Origin: an uncultured bacterium
Lineage (GTDB): Bacteria; Bacillota; Clostridia; Lachnospirales; Lachnospiraceae
Assembly (NCBI GenBank): GCA_905215625.1
Contig: CAJMQQ010000043.1
Coordinates: 1-24,394, forward strand
DNA: 24,394 nt
Direction of reading: 5' to 3'
Shown here: in pieces, positions 1-9,581 of the stretch
How the letters are laid out: the number at the start of each line of letters is the position of its first letter
Numbering within the stretch: the first letter of the stretch is position 1
The notes under the pieces: generated by a model
What the model was told of the DNA's origin: nothing
Database searches by the model: none
What the model saw: the letters and a program-made list of their open reading frames with translations, nothing else
Program-made: the position numbers and the translations under genes

Positions 1-52
1 CCGACCTACACCCTTAGCAGGGGCGCCTCTTCGGCCTCTTGAGTATTTCTCC
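1..52 (-). tRNA. tRNA-Ser(GCT), 5' part only (cut by window edge)
   Basis: Read on the minus strand, 52 to 1 gives a 7-nt acceptor strand starting GGAGAAA, a D-arm with CTCAAGAGG, an anticodon stem CGCCC/GGGTG and the loop CTGCTAA, so the anticodon is GCT (serine codons AGC/AGU). The sequence then enters what looks like the long variable arm typical of class II tRNA-Ser. The variable arm, T-arm and 3' acceptor lie outside the window. A consensus promoter sits about 60 bp upstream. The 5' end is set by the acceptor strand; the 3' end cannot be seen. Confidence 0.88.
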
Positions 53-113
53 GCATTGTTTTATTTTCAATATGCTTGGCTCTCAGCAGTTCCCCGCCTC
101 AAGCGCATGAGTT

Positions 114-142
114 ATTATACTAGACAATATTCATCTTGTCAA
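114..142 (-). promoter_or_regulatory. Consensus sigma-A promoter for tRNA-Ser
   Basis: On the minus strand TTGACA (142-137) and TATAAT (119-114) are separated by exactly 17 bp. Both hexamers match the housekeeping consensus perfectly, as expected for a strongly transcribed stable RNA gene. The start of transcription is expected near 107, about 55 nt ahead of the mature tRNA 5' end. Confidence 0.85.
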
Positions 143-171
143 CAACTTTTTTCAAGTTTTTTTCAAACTTT

Positions 172-885
172 TTATTTTATATTTTTATGGATTTCTTCCT
201 GGATTCTGTCATGGACAATCTGTGCGATTTCAACAGTCTTTTTCCCTTTGTATTCCTCTGGATAAATCGGCTTTAAATAGTGCACCTCTACTTGTTCCTG
301 CTTTATGGACTTTGTATCAAATGGTTTAAAGCTGTTTATCAGAGCTACCGGAACAATGGGACATCCGGCATTCACAGCGCTTTTAAAACTGCCTCCTTTA
401 AAGGGAAGCAGCTCATTTTCCTGTCTGCTTCTGGTTCCCTCTGCGAAAATTACATAATTTCTTCCTTCTTTTACTTCTTTTGTAATTTGTTGGATAATCT
501 GCATGGAGCCGCGAATGTCCGAGCGATCCATTGCAACTCCCCGGAGAAGGGCCAGTACCTGCTTTACTAATATAATATTGGCTGCTTCTTTCTTAATTAC
601 AACACTCAAAGGATGGCTGCAGGTATCAATCAGAGCCAGCATATCAAACAATCCCTGATGATTCGGGAACAACACAAAGCCATCTTCTTCCGGCAGATGT
701 TCCATTCCATATCCTTTTACTTCAACGCGGCCGCTGACATTCACCTTTTTTACAATTTTTCTCAGATAATCATATCTTTCTTTCTCTGTATGACAATCTT
801 CCTTCCTTCCATATCTGCAGATGCGGTAAAACCAATATGGAACTTTTGGAAGAGATTTAAAAACCATAAGAGCAATTCGTTCCAT
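172..885 (-). CDS. plsC: 1-acyl-sn-glycerol-3-phosphate acyltransferase (PlsC family)
   Basis: This 237-residue protein belongs to the PlsC/LPLAT acyltransferase family, which transfers an acyl chain to lysophosphatidic acid at the inner face of the membrane to give phosphatidic acid. The family HX4D motif is visible as NHQGLFD (His76, Asp81) and the substrate-binding EGTRS motif at residues 149-153. Length is normal for the family. The start is supported by AGGAG six bases upstream of the ATG. It lies downstream of gyrA in the same direction but a strong terminator separates them, so it probably has separate transcription or depends on read-through. A different lysophospholipid acyltransferase specificity is possible; the fold assignment is firm. 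Confidence 0.88.
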   Translation of the reverse strand: MERIALMVFKSLPKVPYWFYRICRYGRKEDCHTEKERYDYLRKIVKKVNVSGRVEVKGYGMEHLPEEDGFVLFPNHQGLFDMLALIDTCSHPLSVVIKKEAANIILVKQVLALLRGVAMDRSDIRGSMQIIQQITKEVKEGRNYVIFAEGTRSRQENELLPFKGGSFKSAVNAGCPIVPVALINSFKPFDTKSIKQEQVEVHYLKPIYPEEYKGKKTVEIAQIVHDRIQEEIHKNIK

Positions 886-907
886 TACTGTCTCCTGTTC
901 TGTGCTG

Positions 908-958
908 AAAAAAGCCGCTTCACAAGGAACCTGTGATTTCCTGTGCCGCAGCTTTTTT
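908..958 (-). terminator. gyrA intrinsic terminator (probably two-way)
   Basis: Downstream of gyrA on the minus strand an imperfect stem pairs GCTGC with GCGGC and CACAGGAA with TTCCTTGTG, followed by a run of six T on the minus strand. The same stem has a T-run on the plus strand side. It separates the gyrase genes from plsC. Confidence 0.75.
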
Positions 959-976
959 CTAATATTCCCTCACTCT

Positions 977-3478
977 TTATTCTTCGTCAGATTCTTCTGC
1001 TAATTCTTCCGTATCATCTGTTTCATCGTTTGAAGAACTTTCTCTTACTTTTGCAATTGATGCCACACGAATGTCAGATTCTACGTCAATATCCATTAAT
1101 TTTACTCCAGAAGTATTTCTTCCAATAATGGAAATCGTATCTACTGCCATCCGGATAATGATTCCTTCATTGGTAATCAGCATAATTTCTCTGTTGTTAT
1201 CTACTAGCTTTGCTCCAATCAGACAGCCAGTCTTATCTACAACCTTGTAGCAGCGCACGCCTTTTCCGCCTCTGTATTGGGCTGTAAACTCACTAATCGG
1301 CGTTCTCTTGCCATAACCGTACTCAGAAGCCACCAGAAGACATTCTCCCTGGCTTTCAATCTGCATTCCGATTATTTCGTCATCCTCATCGAATTTCATG
1401 CCAATAACACCCATGGAAACACGTCCCGTAATTCGGACATCTGTCTCATGGAATCGGATACACATACCCTTTTTGGTAACCAGAAATACGTCTTCTGTAT
1501 TATCCGTTGCCTTTACTTCTATCAGTTCGTCCCCATCTTTTAAGACAATTGCCTGAAGACCATTTTTACGGACATTTTCATATTCATTCATTGGCGTCTT
1601 TTTTACCATTCCGCCTCTTGTCGCCATTAACAGGAATTTTTCATCGTCATATTCTTTCATTGGAACAACTGCAGTAATCTTTTCTCCTGCCTGAAGCTGC
1701 AGCAAATTGACAATAGCGGTTCCTCTGGCAGTACGTCCGGCTTCCGGAATCTCATAAGCTTTTATCCGGTACACCCGTCCCGTATTGGTAAAGAACATCA
1801 GATAATGATGATTGGTAGTCATCAGAAGATCCTCAATGTAATCTTCCTCAATGGTCTGCATACCCTTAATGCCTTTTCCGCCCCTGTTCTGGATCCGGAA
1901 GTTGTCTGCATCCATTCTCTTAATATATCCTAAATTGGTCATAGCAATGATGGTATCGTCATCTGGAATCAAATCTTCCATGGATACATCGTCGTCATAA
2001 CCGATTGCCGTCCGGCGGTCATCCCCGTACTTGTCGGCAATTACCATGATTTCTTCTTTGATAACGCCTAACAGCTTGTGTTCGTCTGCTAAAATCGCTT
2101 TCAATTCTGCAATCCTTATCTGAAGCTCTTTATATTCGTTTTCAATCTTTTCCCGTTCCAGACCAGTCAGAGCACGAAGACGCATATCGACAATCGCCTG
2201 GGACTGCGCTTCACTAAGCCCAAATCGCTCCATTAACTGGGCTTTTGCAATCTGGACATTCTGAGAAGAACGGATAATCTGAATCACTTCATCAATGTGA
2301 TCCAGTGCAATCAGCAGTCCCTCTAAAATGTGGGCCCGTTCCTCTGCCTTATTTAAATCGTATTTGGTTCTTCTGGTTACAACATCTTCCTGATGCTTAA
2401 TGTAATACTCCAGCATCTGGGACAGATTCAGCACTTTTGGCTCATTATTGACTAAAGCCAGCATAATTACGCCAAAGGTATCCTGAAGCTGGGTGTGCTT
2501 TAATAACTGGTTTAATACCACATTGGCATTGACGTCGCGGCGGAGTTCGATATTAATTCTCATTCCCTCACGGCTAGATTCATCTCCAATGTAAGTAATA
2601 CCATCAATTTTCTTTTCCTTGACTAAATCTGCTATTTTCTCAATCAGGCGGGCTTTATTAACCAGATACGGAAGTTCTGTAACAATAATTCTGGACTTTC
2701 CATTAGGAAGTGTTTCAATATTGGTCACTGCACGGACTTTTATCTTCGCCCGTCCGGTACGGTATGCTTCTTCTATTCCTCTGCGGCCTAAAATCGTTGC
2801 GCCAGTCGGGAAATCAGGACCTTTCACAATTTCCATTAATTCTTCAATGGAAGTATCCCTATCCTCGAGAATACGATTGTCAATAATCTTTACAACTGCG
2901 GCAATTACCTCTCTTAAATTGTGCGGCGGAATATTAGTCGCCATACCTACTGCAATACCAGTCGTACCATTTACCAAAAGATTAGGGTAACGTGACGGAA
3001 GAACCATAGGCTCTTTTTCTGTCTCATCAAAGTTCGGCGCAAAATCTACGGTGTCTTTATTAATATCTGCAAGCATTTCCATGGAAATTTTGCTTAAACG
3101 TGCTTCCGTATAACGCATAGCCGCAGCTCCGTCTCCGTCTACTGATCCGAAGTTGCCGTGTCCGTCTACTAATGGGTAACGGGTAGACCATTCCTGAGCC
3201 ATATTAACCAATGCCCCGTAAATTGAGCTGTCTCCATGAGGATGGTATTTACCCATGGTATCACCAACGATACGGGCGCACTTACGGTGTGGCTTATCCG
3301 GCCCATTGTTCAGCTCAATCATGGCATATAAAATTCTGCGCTGAACCGGTTTCAATCCATCTCTTACATCCGGCAATGCTCTTGAAGCAATTACACTCAT
3401 GGCATAGTCTATGTAGGATTTTTCCATGGTTTTTTTCAAGTCTATGTCATGGACTTTATCAAAGATATTCGGTTCCAT
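977..3478 (-). CDS. gyrA: DNA gyrase subunit A
   Basis: GyrA is the breakage-reunion subunit of the A2B2 gyrase that introduces negative supercoils ahead of the fork. The 833-residue length is normal. The catalytic tyrosine is Tyr123 in RYTEAR, the winged-helix/tower region begins at the N-terminus, and the C-terminal pinwheel carries a GyrA box (QNRGGKG, about residues 530-536), which marks it as gyrase rather than topoisomerase IV. It ends in an acidic tail rich in Glu and Asp. In the quinolone-determining loop the sequence is HGDSSIYG: Ser84 is present, but the position equivalent to E. coli Asp87 (S. aureus Glu88) is Gly88. It follows gyrB by 19 bp, consistent with co-transcription. Confidence 0.97.
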   Translation of the reverse strand: MEPNIFDKVHDIDLKKTMEKSYIDYAMSVIASRALPDVRDGLKPVQRRILYAMIELNNGPDKPHRKCARIVGDTMGKYHPHGDSSIYGALVNMAQEWSTRYPLVDGHGNFGSVDGDGAAAMRYTEARLSKISMEMLADINKDTVDFAPNFDETEKEPMVLPSRYPNLLVNGTTGIAVGMATNIPPHNLREVIAAVVKIIDNRILEDRDTSIEELMEIVKGPDFPTGATILGRRGIEEAYRTGRAKIKVRAVTNIETLPNGKSRIIVTELPYLVNKARLIEKIADLVKEKKIDGITYIGDESSREGMRINIELRRDVNANVVLNQLLKHTQLQDTFGVIMLALVNNEPKVLNLSQMLEYYIKHQEDVVTRRTKYDLNKAEERAHILEGLLIALDHIDEVIQIIRSSQNVQIAKAQLMERFGLSEAQSQAIVDMRLRALTGLEREKIENEYKELQIRIAELKAILADEHKLLGVIKEEIMVIADKYGDDRRTAIGYDDDVSMEDLIPDDDTIIAMTNLGYIKRMDADNFRIQNRGGKGIKGMQTIEEDYIEDLLMTTNHHYLMFFTNTGRVYRIKAYEIPEAGRTARGTAIVNLLQLQAGEKITAVVPMKEYDDEKFLLMATRGGMVKKTPMNEYENVRKNGLQAIVLKDGDELIEVKATDNTEDVFLVTKKGMCIRFHETDVRITGRVSMGVIGMKFDEDDEIIGMQIESQGECLLVASEYGYGKRTPISEFTAQYRGGKGVRCYKVVDKTGCLIGAKLVDNNREIMLITNEGIIIRMAVDTISIIGRNTSGVKLMDIDVESDIRVASIAKVRESSSNDETDDTEELAEESDEE

Positions 3479-3497
3479 CTATTTTCCTCAACTTTCC

Positions 3498-5408
3498 TTA
3501 AATATCCAGAGTACCATATTTGGCATTCGCCTCAATAAACTCTCTTCTTGGCTCTACCTGATCGCCCATCAGGGTCGTAAAGGTTAAGTCTACTTCTGAA
3601 GCAGTATCCTCGTCCATTGTCACGCGGAGAAGCACTCTTCGTTCCGGATCCATAGTGGTTTCCCAGAGCTGCTCCGGATCCATCTCTCCCAGACCTTTGT
3701 AACGCTGGATCTTATTATTAGTATCCCGTCCAATCTCCTGAAGAATATTATTTAACTCAGCATCGCTGTAGGCATACCATACCCGTTTATTTTTCTCAAT
3801 CTTATATAACGGAGGCTGTGCCAGATACACGTATCCCTGTTTGATTAACTCCGGCATAAACCGGTATAAGAAGGTCAGAAGCAGGGTGCTGATATGGGCG
3901 CCGTCTACGTCCGCATCGGTCATAATAATAATTTTATGATAACGAAGCTTGGAAATATCAAATTCATCATGGATACCAGTTCCAAAGGCTGTAATCATCG
4001 CCTTAATCTCGGCATTTCCATAGATCTTATCCAGTCTCGCCTTTTCTACGTTTAAAATCTTGCCTCTTAAAGGAAGGATAGCCTGGGTTGCACGAGAACG
4101 GGCAGTCTTTGCAGAACCCCCTGCAGAATCTCCCTCTACGATGTAAATCTCGCAGTTTTCCGGATTTTTATCCGAACAGTCTGCCAGCTTTCCAGGAAGC
4201 GCCATACCTTCTAACGCAGTCTTTCTTCTGGTCAGTTCTCTTGCTTTTCTGGCTGCCGCCCTGGCTCTCTGTGCCAGAATCGACTTTTCACACATTACCC
4301 TGGCCACAGAAGGATTCTGCTCCAGGAAATAAGTAAGCTGTTCGCTTACAATGCTGTCTACTGCGCCTCTTGCCTCGCTGTTTCCTAACTTCTGCTTGGT
4401 CTGGCCTTCAAACTGAGGTTCTCCAATCTTTACGCTGATAATTGCTGTCAGGCCTTCCCGGATGTCTTCACCGGAAAGAGCCGGTTCATTGTCTTTTAAC
4501 AGCTTATTTTTCTTAGCATAATCGTTAAATGTCTTGGTAAGGGCATTTTTAAAACCAGTTAAATGTGTGCCGCCTTCCGGAGTATTAATGTTATTTACAA
4601 AGCTGTAAATATTTTCATTATAGGCGTCATTATGCTGCATGGAAACTTCCACGTAAACTCCGTCCTTCATTCCCTCACAGTAAATAACCTGATCGTATAA
4701 AGCCGCCTTGCCCTTATTTAAGTAAGTGACAAATTCCTTAATACCTCCCTCATAGTGGAAGGTTTCTGTTCTCTTTTCTTCCCGCTTGTCTTCCAGAACA
4801 ATTTTTAAGTTCTTGGTTAAAAATGCAGTCTCTCTTAAACGAATTTTCAGGGTATCGTAATCGTATACGGTTTCCTCAAAAATCTCTTTATCCGGAAGGA
4901 AGGTAACTTTTGTTCCATGCTCTTCTGCCAGGCATTCTCCAATTACCTTTAAAGGATACATAACCTTACCGCGTTCATAACGCTGCTTATAAATCTTTCC
5001 GTCTTTGCAGATCTCAACCTCCAGCCACTCAGACAGCGCATTTACAACCGATGCGCCTACGCCGTGAAGACCGCCGGATACTTTATATCCTCCGCCGCCA
5101 AACTTACCGCCTGCGTGCAGAATGGTAAATACTACCTCTACTGCCGGAAGTCCTGCTTTTTTCTGAATATCTACAGGAATTCCACGACCATCGTCTATAA
5201 CGGTAATTGAGTTATCTTCATTAATCTGGACATTAATCACATCGCAGAATCCTGCCAGCGCCTCATCTACTGCGTTGTCTACAATCTCATAAACCAGATG
5301 ATGCAGTCCTCTGGCCGAGGTACTGCCAATATACATACCCGGCCTCTTTCTGACCGCTTCCAGACCCTCTAAAATCTGGATTTGATCTGCTCCATATTCC
5401 GCGCTCAT
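3498..5408 (-). CDS. gyrB: DNA gyrase subunit B
   Basis: GyrB is the ATPase subunit that drives strand passage. The GHKL ATPase motifs are present in order: EIVDNAVDEA (residues 41-50), DDGRGIPV (about 72-79) and GLHGVGASVVNALS. The TOPRIM domain shows EGDSAGGSAK and the metal-binding DADVDGAH. The 636-residue length matches the short GyrB of Gram-positive bacteria. The ATG has a clear AGGAGG upstream. recF ends 17 bp before it and gyrA starts 19 bp after it, so it sits inside a recF-gyrB-gyrA transcription unit. Confidence 0.97.
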   Translation of the reverse strand: MSAEYGADQIQILEGLEAVRKRPGMYIGSTSARGLHHLVYEIVDNAVDEALAGFCDVINVQINEDNSITVIDDGRGIPVDIQKKAGLPAVEVVFTILHAGGKFGGGGYKVSGGLHGVGASVVNALSEWLEVEICKDGKIYKQRYERGKVMYPLKVIGECLAEEHGTKVTFLPDKEIFEETVYDYDTLKIRLRETAFLTKNLKIVLEDKREEKRTETFHYEGGIKEFVTYLNKGKAALYDQVIYCEGMKDGVYVEVSMQHNDAYNENIYSFVNNINTPEGGTHLTGFKNALTKTFNDYAKKNKLLKDNEPALSGEDIREGLTAIISVKIGEPQFEGQTKQKLGNSEARGAVDSIVSEQLTYFLEQNPSVARVMCEKSILAQRARAAARKARELTRRKTALEGMALPGKLADCSDKNPENCEIYIVEGDSAGGSAKTARSRATQAILPLRGKILNVEKARLDKIYGNAEIKAMITAFGTGIHDEFDISKLRYHKIIIMTDADVDGAHISTLLLTFLYRFMPELIKQGYVYLAQPPLYKIEKNKRVWYAYSDAELNNILQEIGRDTNNKIQRYKGLGEMDPEQLWETTMDPERRVLLRVTMDEDTASEVDLTFTTLMGDQVEPRREFIEANAKYGTLDI

Positions 5409-5425
5409 ATAAATCCTCCTAACGG

Positions 5426-6511
5426 TTAATTCTCATTTCTAACAGTTCCATCCGTCACCCTAAAAATTTTATCAATCGGAAACCGGTTATTTACAAAATC
5501 GTCCAGTCCCGTACACGTAATCATCGTCTGGATGTGATGGATATTTGACAGCAGCTTATTCTGTCTGCTGCTGTCCAGTTCCGATAAAACATCATCTAAC
5601 AAAAGAATAGGGTAATCCCTCACTATTTTCTTTACCAGCTCAATTTCCGCCAGTTTTAAGGACAGCGCCGCTGTCCTCTGCTGCCCCTGTGATCCGAATT
5701 TGCGAATATCAATCTCATTGACAAAAAAACTAATGTCGTCCCTATGAGGACCGCAAAGAGTCGTCTTCTGACGGATATCCTGTTCCCTGTTCTTGGTCAG
5801 GACTGCCTCAAACTCCCCTTGTCTGACATTGGGTTCATAATGAATAACCAGAGATTCCTTTTCACCAGAAAGATGATAATGAATGTCTCTTATAATCTCA
5901 TTTAACTGGGCAATAAATTCTTGCCGGTATTCCATGACCTGATTGCCATAAGAAACAAGCTGGGCATCCCATATATCCAGTGTAGGCTCATATTCCGGCT
6001 TGAATGCCAGCTCTTTTAACAGCTTGTTCCTCTGAACCACGATACGATTATACTGTACCAGAGCGTGAACGTATAGCTTATTTAACTGGCAAAGCTCTAA
6101 ATCTACAAAACGCCGTCTCTCCGCCGGACCGTTTTTTATAATATTCAAATCTTCCGGCGAAAAAAAGACAACATTGGCAATACCGAATAATTCACTAGCT
6201 TTATGGATCGGAATCCCATTTACAGCAATTCCCTTGGCTTTATTTTTCTTTAAATGCATATCAATCCGGTACGGAACCCCCTCTTTTTCCAGATTCAGTT
6301 TTATATGCGCTTCTTCTTCTCCAAACCGGATAATCTCTTTATCCTTTGATCCTCTGTGGGATTTTGTGGTACAGCACACATAAACCGATTCCAGAATATT
6401 AGTCTTTCCCTGGGCATTATCCCCGTACAAGATATTGGTTCCGCTGCTTAATTCCATATGCAGCTGGCCGTAATTGCGGTAATTCAAAAGTTCAACCGAT
6501 GTGATAATCAT
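5426..6511 (-). CDS. recF: DNA replication and repair protein RecF
   Basis: RecF is an SMC-like ATPase that loads RecA at single-strand gaps. The protein has a Walker A motif GDNAQGKT (residues 30-37), an ABC-type signature GSQGQQRTAALSL and a Walker B region ILLLDDVLSELD near the C-terminus. Length (361) is normal. Its start overlaps the stop of the upstream S4 gene by four bases (ATGA), which indicates translational coupling. The dnaA-dnaN-S4-recF-gyrB order is the standard Firmicutes origin arrangement. Confidence 0.96.
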   Translation of the reverse strand: MIITSVELLNYRNYGQLHMELSSGTNILYGDNAQGKTNILESVYVCCTTKSHRGSKDKEIIRFGEEEAHIKLNLEKEGVPYRIDMHLKKNKAKGIAVNGIPIHKASELFGIANVVFFSPEDLNIIKNGPAERRRFVDLELCQLNKLYVHALVQYNRIVVQRNKLLKELAFKPEYEPTLDIWDAQLVSYGNQVMEYRQEFIAQLNEIIRDIHYHLSGEKESLVIHYEPNVRQGEFEAVLTKNREQDIRQKTTLCGPHRDDISFFVNEIDIRKFGSQGQQRTAALSLKLAEIELVKKIVRDYPILLLDDVLSELDSSRQNKLLSNIHHIQTMITCTGLDDFVNNRFPIDKIFRVTDGTVRNEN

Positions 6512-6717
6512 GCCTGAATCTGAAACTCACTTCCCTTATAGGAGACAACGTCTCCATTGACCAGTTTTTTTCCTCTCTGGCATTCTACCTGGCCATTGAC
6601 CAGAACCTGGCCATCCTGAATCACAATCTTTGCCTCTACGCCGGAATCTACCAGACCAGCCAGCTTCAAAGCCTGGCCTAATTTGATAAACTCATCTCTG
6701 ATTGTAACAATCTCCAT
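6508..6717 (-). CDS. yaaA: Small S4-domain RNA-binding protein (YaaA/RlbA type)
   Basis: This 69-residue protein is almost entirely one S4 RNA-binding fold: the helical part around FIKLGQALKLAGLVDSG is followed by the strand-loop VLVNGQVECQRGKKLVNGD. In Firmicutes a protein of this size between dnaN and recF is the YaaA/RlbA family, linked to ribosome biogenesis. AAGGAG lies upstream of the ATG. The 3' end overlaps recF by four bases. The family is clear; the exact RNA target is not known from sequence. Confidence 0.88.
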   Translation of the reverse strand: MEIVTIRDEFIKLGQALKLAGLVDSGVEAKIVIQDGQVLVNGQVECQRGKKLVNGDVVSYKGSEFQIQA

Positions 6718-6768
6718 ATGTTTGCGCTCTCCTTATTGTTATATTTTTGTCAATAATGTCCGTCTGTG

Positions 6769-7887
6769 TTAGACAGAAGCTGCATTAAAATTCACCGGAA
6801 GGATTAAATAAATATAGTGTTCTTCCTCATCACGGATAAAGCAGGGGGATTTTGGATTCATCATGTAAAGAGTGATTTCCTCATCATCAATGACTCTTAA
6901 CGCGTCAATTAAAAATCTTGGATTGAATCCAATCATGAGATCCTTTCCTGTTTTATGAATCAATACCTGAGCATTCATGGTACCAAAGCTGGAATTTAAT
7001 TTTAAATCCATCTCATTATCTGAGATTGTTAAAATCAGCGGTTTTTTATCATTTTCCCGAATCAGGATCGTAGCCCGCTCAATGCAATCTAAAAATTCTT
7101 TTTTATTAATCGTTACTCTGGTTTCATAATCATTAGAAAGCATCTGGCTGATCCGGAAATATTCGCCTTCAATCAATCGGGAAACGACGACGGTATTGTC
7201 AAATTCAAACATAATATGGTTCTGGCTGAAGGAAATCAGAACTTCTTTTTCATTGTCTCCGCTTAAAATTTTGCTGACTTCACTCAGGGTTTTTCCTGGA
7301 ACAATTACTTTAATATTCTCATAATGTTCTTTTAATTCTACTTTCCGAATGGAGATCCGGTGTCCGTCCAGAGAAACAACCTTTAACTCATTTTCTGAAA
7401 TTTCAAACAATTCGCCTGTCATCATTTTATTGCTATCATTCGGAGAAATGGAAAAAATTGTCTGGCGGATAATTTCTTTTAATGTAAACTGGGAAAGGGA
7501 AATATATTTATCCCTCTCAATATAAGGAATATAAGAAAATTCATCGCCGTCTCTTCCCTGGATCGTAAATACAGAGTTTTCGCAGGAGATTACGGTATTT
7601 AATTTTTCGTCGCTTTCAATCGTAATTTCTGAGTCCACACCAGAAAGCTTTCTGACAATTTCGGAAAAAAGCTTTGCATCCAGTGCAATTTTTCCTCTCT
7701 TTAAAATAGTTCCTTCTACTGTGGTTTCGATTCCCAGTTCCATATCATTGCCGGTTAATTTAATATCGGTTCCCGATGCATCAATGAGAATGCATTCTAA
7801 AATAGACATAGTTGTTTTTGAAGTAACTGCTTTTAGTACAATATTGATGCCGTTAAGCAGGGCGTCTTTTTTGAATGTAAGCTTCAT
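6769..7887 (-). CDS. dnaN: DNA polymerase III beta subunit (sliding clamp)
   Basis: DnaN is the ring-shaped clamp that tethers the replicative polymerase and is also the docking site for repair proteins. The 372-residue protein is full-length and shows the three-domain clamp pattern, with the conserved GHRIS segment in the middle and a C-terminal end MNPKSPCFI ... YLILPVN that forms the partner-binding pocket. The ATG at 7887 has AAAGGAG about ten bases upstream, and a DnaA-box-like TTATCAACA lies between that site and the start. The 51 bp before the S4 gene hold no obvious terminator, so transcription probably continues through recF and gyrBA. Confidence 0.96.
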   Translation of the reverse strand: MKLTFKKDALLNGINIVLKAVTSKTTMSILECILIDASGTDIKLTGNDMELGIETTVEGTILKRGKIALDAKLFSEIVRKLSGVDSEITIESDEKLNTVISCENSVFTIQGRDGDEFSYIPYIERDKYISLSQFTLKEIIRQTIFSISPNDSNKMMTGELFEISENELKVVSLDGHRISIRKVELKEHYENIKVIVPGKTLSEVSKILSGDNEKEVLISFSQNHIMFEFDNTVVVSRLIEGEYFRISQMLSNDYETRVTINKKEFLDCIERATILIRENDKKPLILTISDNEMDLKLNSSFGTMNAQVLIHKTGKDLMIGFNPRFLIDALRVIDDEEITLYMMNPKSPCFIRDEEEHYIYLILPVNFNAASV

Positions 7888-8146
7888 AATTGTTGATAAC
7901 TCCTTTGCTTGAAATAAATAGAGAAAAGAAAGAGATATATAATTTTTTTCCGTAGTAATCGCCGTAGGGGGTGTGAATTTGTGTAAAAGCCTTAAAAACC
8001 AGATTAATAAAGGATCTTAAGGTGTTTATAAGAATGTTAATAAGTGGCTGGAAGGATCCCCAGTGCCTGGTGGTTATCCACATACCAAAATTAAAGCTAT
8101 GCGCGGAAAAAAATATCCACACAAAATCCACATAAGTTTACACAAA
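7888..8146. other. dnaA-dnaN intergenic origin segment with DnaA boxes and AT-rich tract
   Basis: This 259-bp gap holds a consensus DnaA box TTATCCACA at 8074-8082, near-matches ATATCCACA (8113-8121) and AAATCCACA (8124-8132), TGTGGATTG at the dnaA stop, and TGTTGATAA at 7891-7899 in front of dnaN. A very AT-rich stretch at 7911-7951 lies on the dnaN side and is a candidate unwinding element. In B. subtilis the unwinding element also lies between dnaA and dnaN. No protein-coding gene is supported here. The precise unwinding site is inference. Confidence 0.7.
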
Positions 8147-9523
8147 TCATTGTGGATTGATCTTTTTCTTCAAAATATCAATCGTATTTTGTAAAGCAGG
8201 GTCTTTTGGAAGATCTTTTGTAATCTTTTCGATTCCATGAATCACAGTGGTATGATCCCGCCCTCCTAAAAACTGTCCGATTTGCTGAAGAGGAGTGCTG
8301 GTCATATTGCGGCAAAGGTACATGACAATCTGACGTGCTCCGGCAATTTCTTTGTTGCGTTTCTGTCCTAGTATATCAATGGATTGGATGTTTAAATGGT
8401 CAGATACAATCTGGAGAATTAAATCGGGGGTAACTTCCCGTGCAACATTAGGAGAAATTAGGTCTTTTAAGGCTTCCTCGGCCAATTCAATGGTAATTTC
8501 TTTCTTATTTAATTTGGAAAGAGCGACTATTTTTGTTAAGGCCCCCTCTAACTCACGAATGTTGGATTTAATATTGGTGGCAATGTATTTGATAACTTCA
8601 TTATCGATATTGTAGCCTTCCATTTCCTCTTTTTTACGGAGAATTGCCATTCGGGTTTCATAATCCGGAGACTGAATATCTACGGTAAGACCCCATTCAA
8701 AGCGGGAACGGAGACGTTCTTCCAGAGTTTCAATCTCTTTTGGAGGTTTATCTGAGGAGATAATAATCTGTTTCTTGGATTCGTGAAGGGCGTTAAAGGT
8801 GTGGAAAAATTCCTCCTGTGTACTTTCCTTACCGATAATGAACTGAATATCGTCGATTAGAAGCACATCATTGTTGCGATATTTTTCCCTGAACTCTGTA
8901 GTGGTAATGTTGTTTTTATTACGGATTGCATCGATCAATTCGTTGGTAAATTTCTCAGAGGTTACGTATAAAACCTTTGCATTTGGATTATTCTTTAATA
9001 TGAAGTGGGCGATGCTGTGCATTAAGTGGGTTTTTCCAAGACCTACGCCACCGTATATAAAAAGCGGATTATAAATTTCACCTGGAGATTCCGCAACTGC
9101 CAGGGAAGCAGCATGGGCCAGATTGTTATTGGCGCCGACTACAAAAGTATCAAAGGTATATTTGGGATTCAGATTGGCATTCTGAATAATTTCCGGACTG
9201 ACTTCCTTTGTATTCTTTTTAATAAGAAGGTTCTCAGCAGCCGGAGCGGCAGAATCAGCCTCTTCTTTGGAGATAAAAGTAAGCTTGCATTCGACGCCTA
9301 ATTTCTCTGCAATGGACACTTCCAGGGGAAGTCCGTATTTTTTTCGGATGTATCCAATCATATTACTGTCGGGAACGACAATGGTTGCAGTATTTGTATT
9401 TTTATCCACATGGTGAACTTTTAATGGGAGCAGCCAGGTTTTAAATGAAATATCCATAATTTCATGTTCTTCCTTCATATAAAGAAGGATTTCATCCCAT
9501 TGTTCTTGTAATTTTTCTATCAT
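8147..9523 (-). CDS. dnaA: Chromosomal replication initiator protein DnaA
   Basis: DnaA binds DnaA boxes and melts the origin. The start at 9523 (protein beginning MIEKLQEQWDEIL) is chosen over an in-frame ATG at 9610: it gives 458 residues, the normal length, has GGAG seven bases upstream, and leaves a consensus promoter in the region the longer form would translate. Domain I covers about residues 1-85 and a variable linker about 86-115. The AAA+ domain has Walker A GGVGLGKT (158-165) and Walker B LLIDDIQF (221-228), and C-terminal domain IV has GGRDHTTVIHGIEKI. Boxes upstream and downstream of the gene suggest autoregulation. Confidence 0.97.
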   Translation of the reverse strand: MIEKLQEQWDEILLYMKEEHEIMDISFKTWLLPLKVHHVDKNTNTATIVVPDSNMIGYIRKKYGLPLEVSIAEKLGVECKLTFISKEEADSAAPAAENLLIKKNTKEVSPEIIQNANLNPKYTFDTFVVGANNNLAHAASLAVAESPGEIYNPLFIYGGVGLGKTHLMHSIAHFILKNNPNAKVLYVTSEKFTNELIDAIRNKNNITTTEFREKYRNNDVLLIDDIQFIIGKESTQEEFFHTFNALHESKKQIIISSDKPPKEIETLEERLRSRFEWGLTVDIQSPDYETRMAILRKKEEMEGYNIDNEVIKYIATNIKSNIRELEGALTKIVALSKLNKKEITIELAEEALKDLISPNVAREVTPDLILQIVSDHLNIQSIDILGQKRNKEIAGARQIVMYLCRNMTSTPLQQIGQFLGGRDHTTVIHGIEKITKDLPKDPALQNTIDILKKKINPQ

Positions 9524-9581
9524 TTCCGGTCTCCTAAATCCACAAAAAAGTATTAATGCATAGTAACCCAATATTAATACT

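Noticed and set aside
613..936. Plus-strand open frame opposite plsC
   Set aside because: It is a shadow of plsC and of the gyrA terminator, with no ribosome-binding site or protein-like features.
7853..8131. 92-codon minus-strand open frame across the dnaA-dnaN gap
   Set aside because: It overlaps the start of dnaN in another frame, covers the DnaA boxes and shows no family features.
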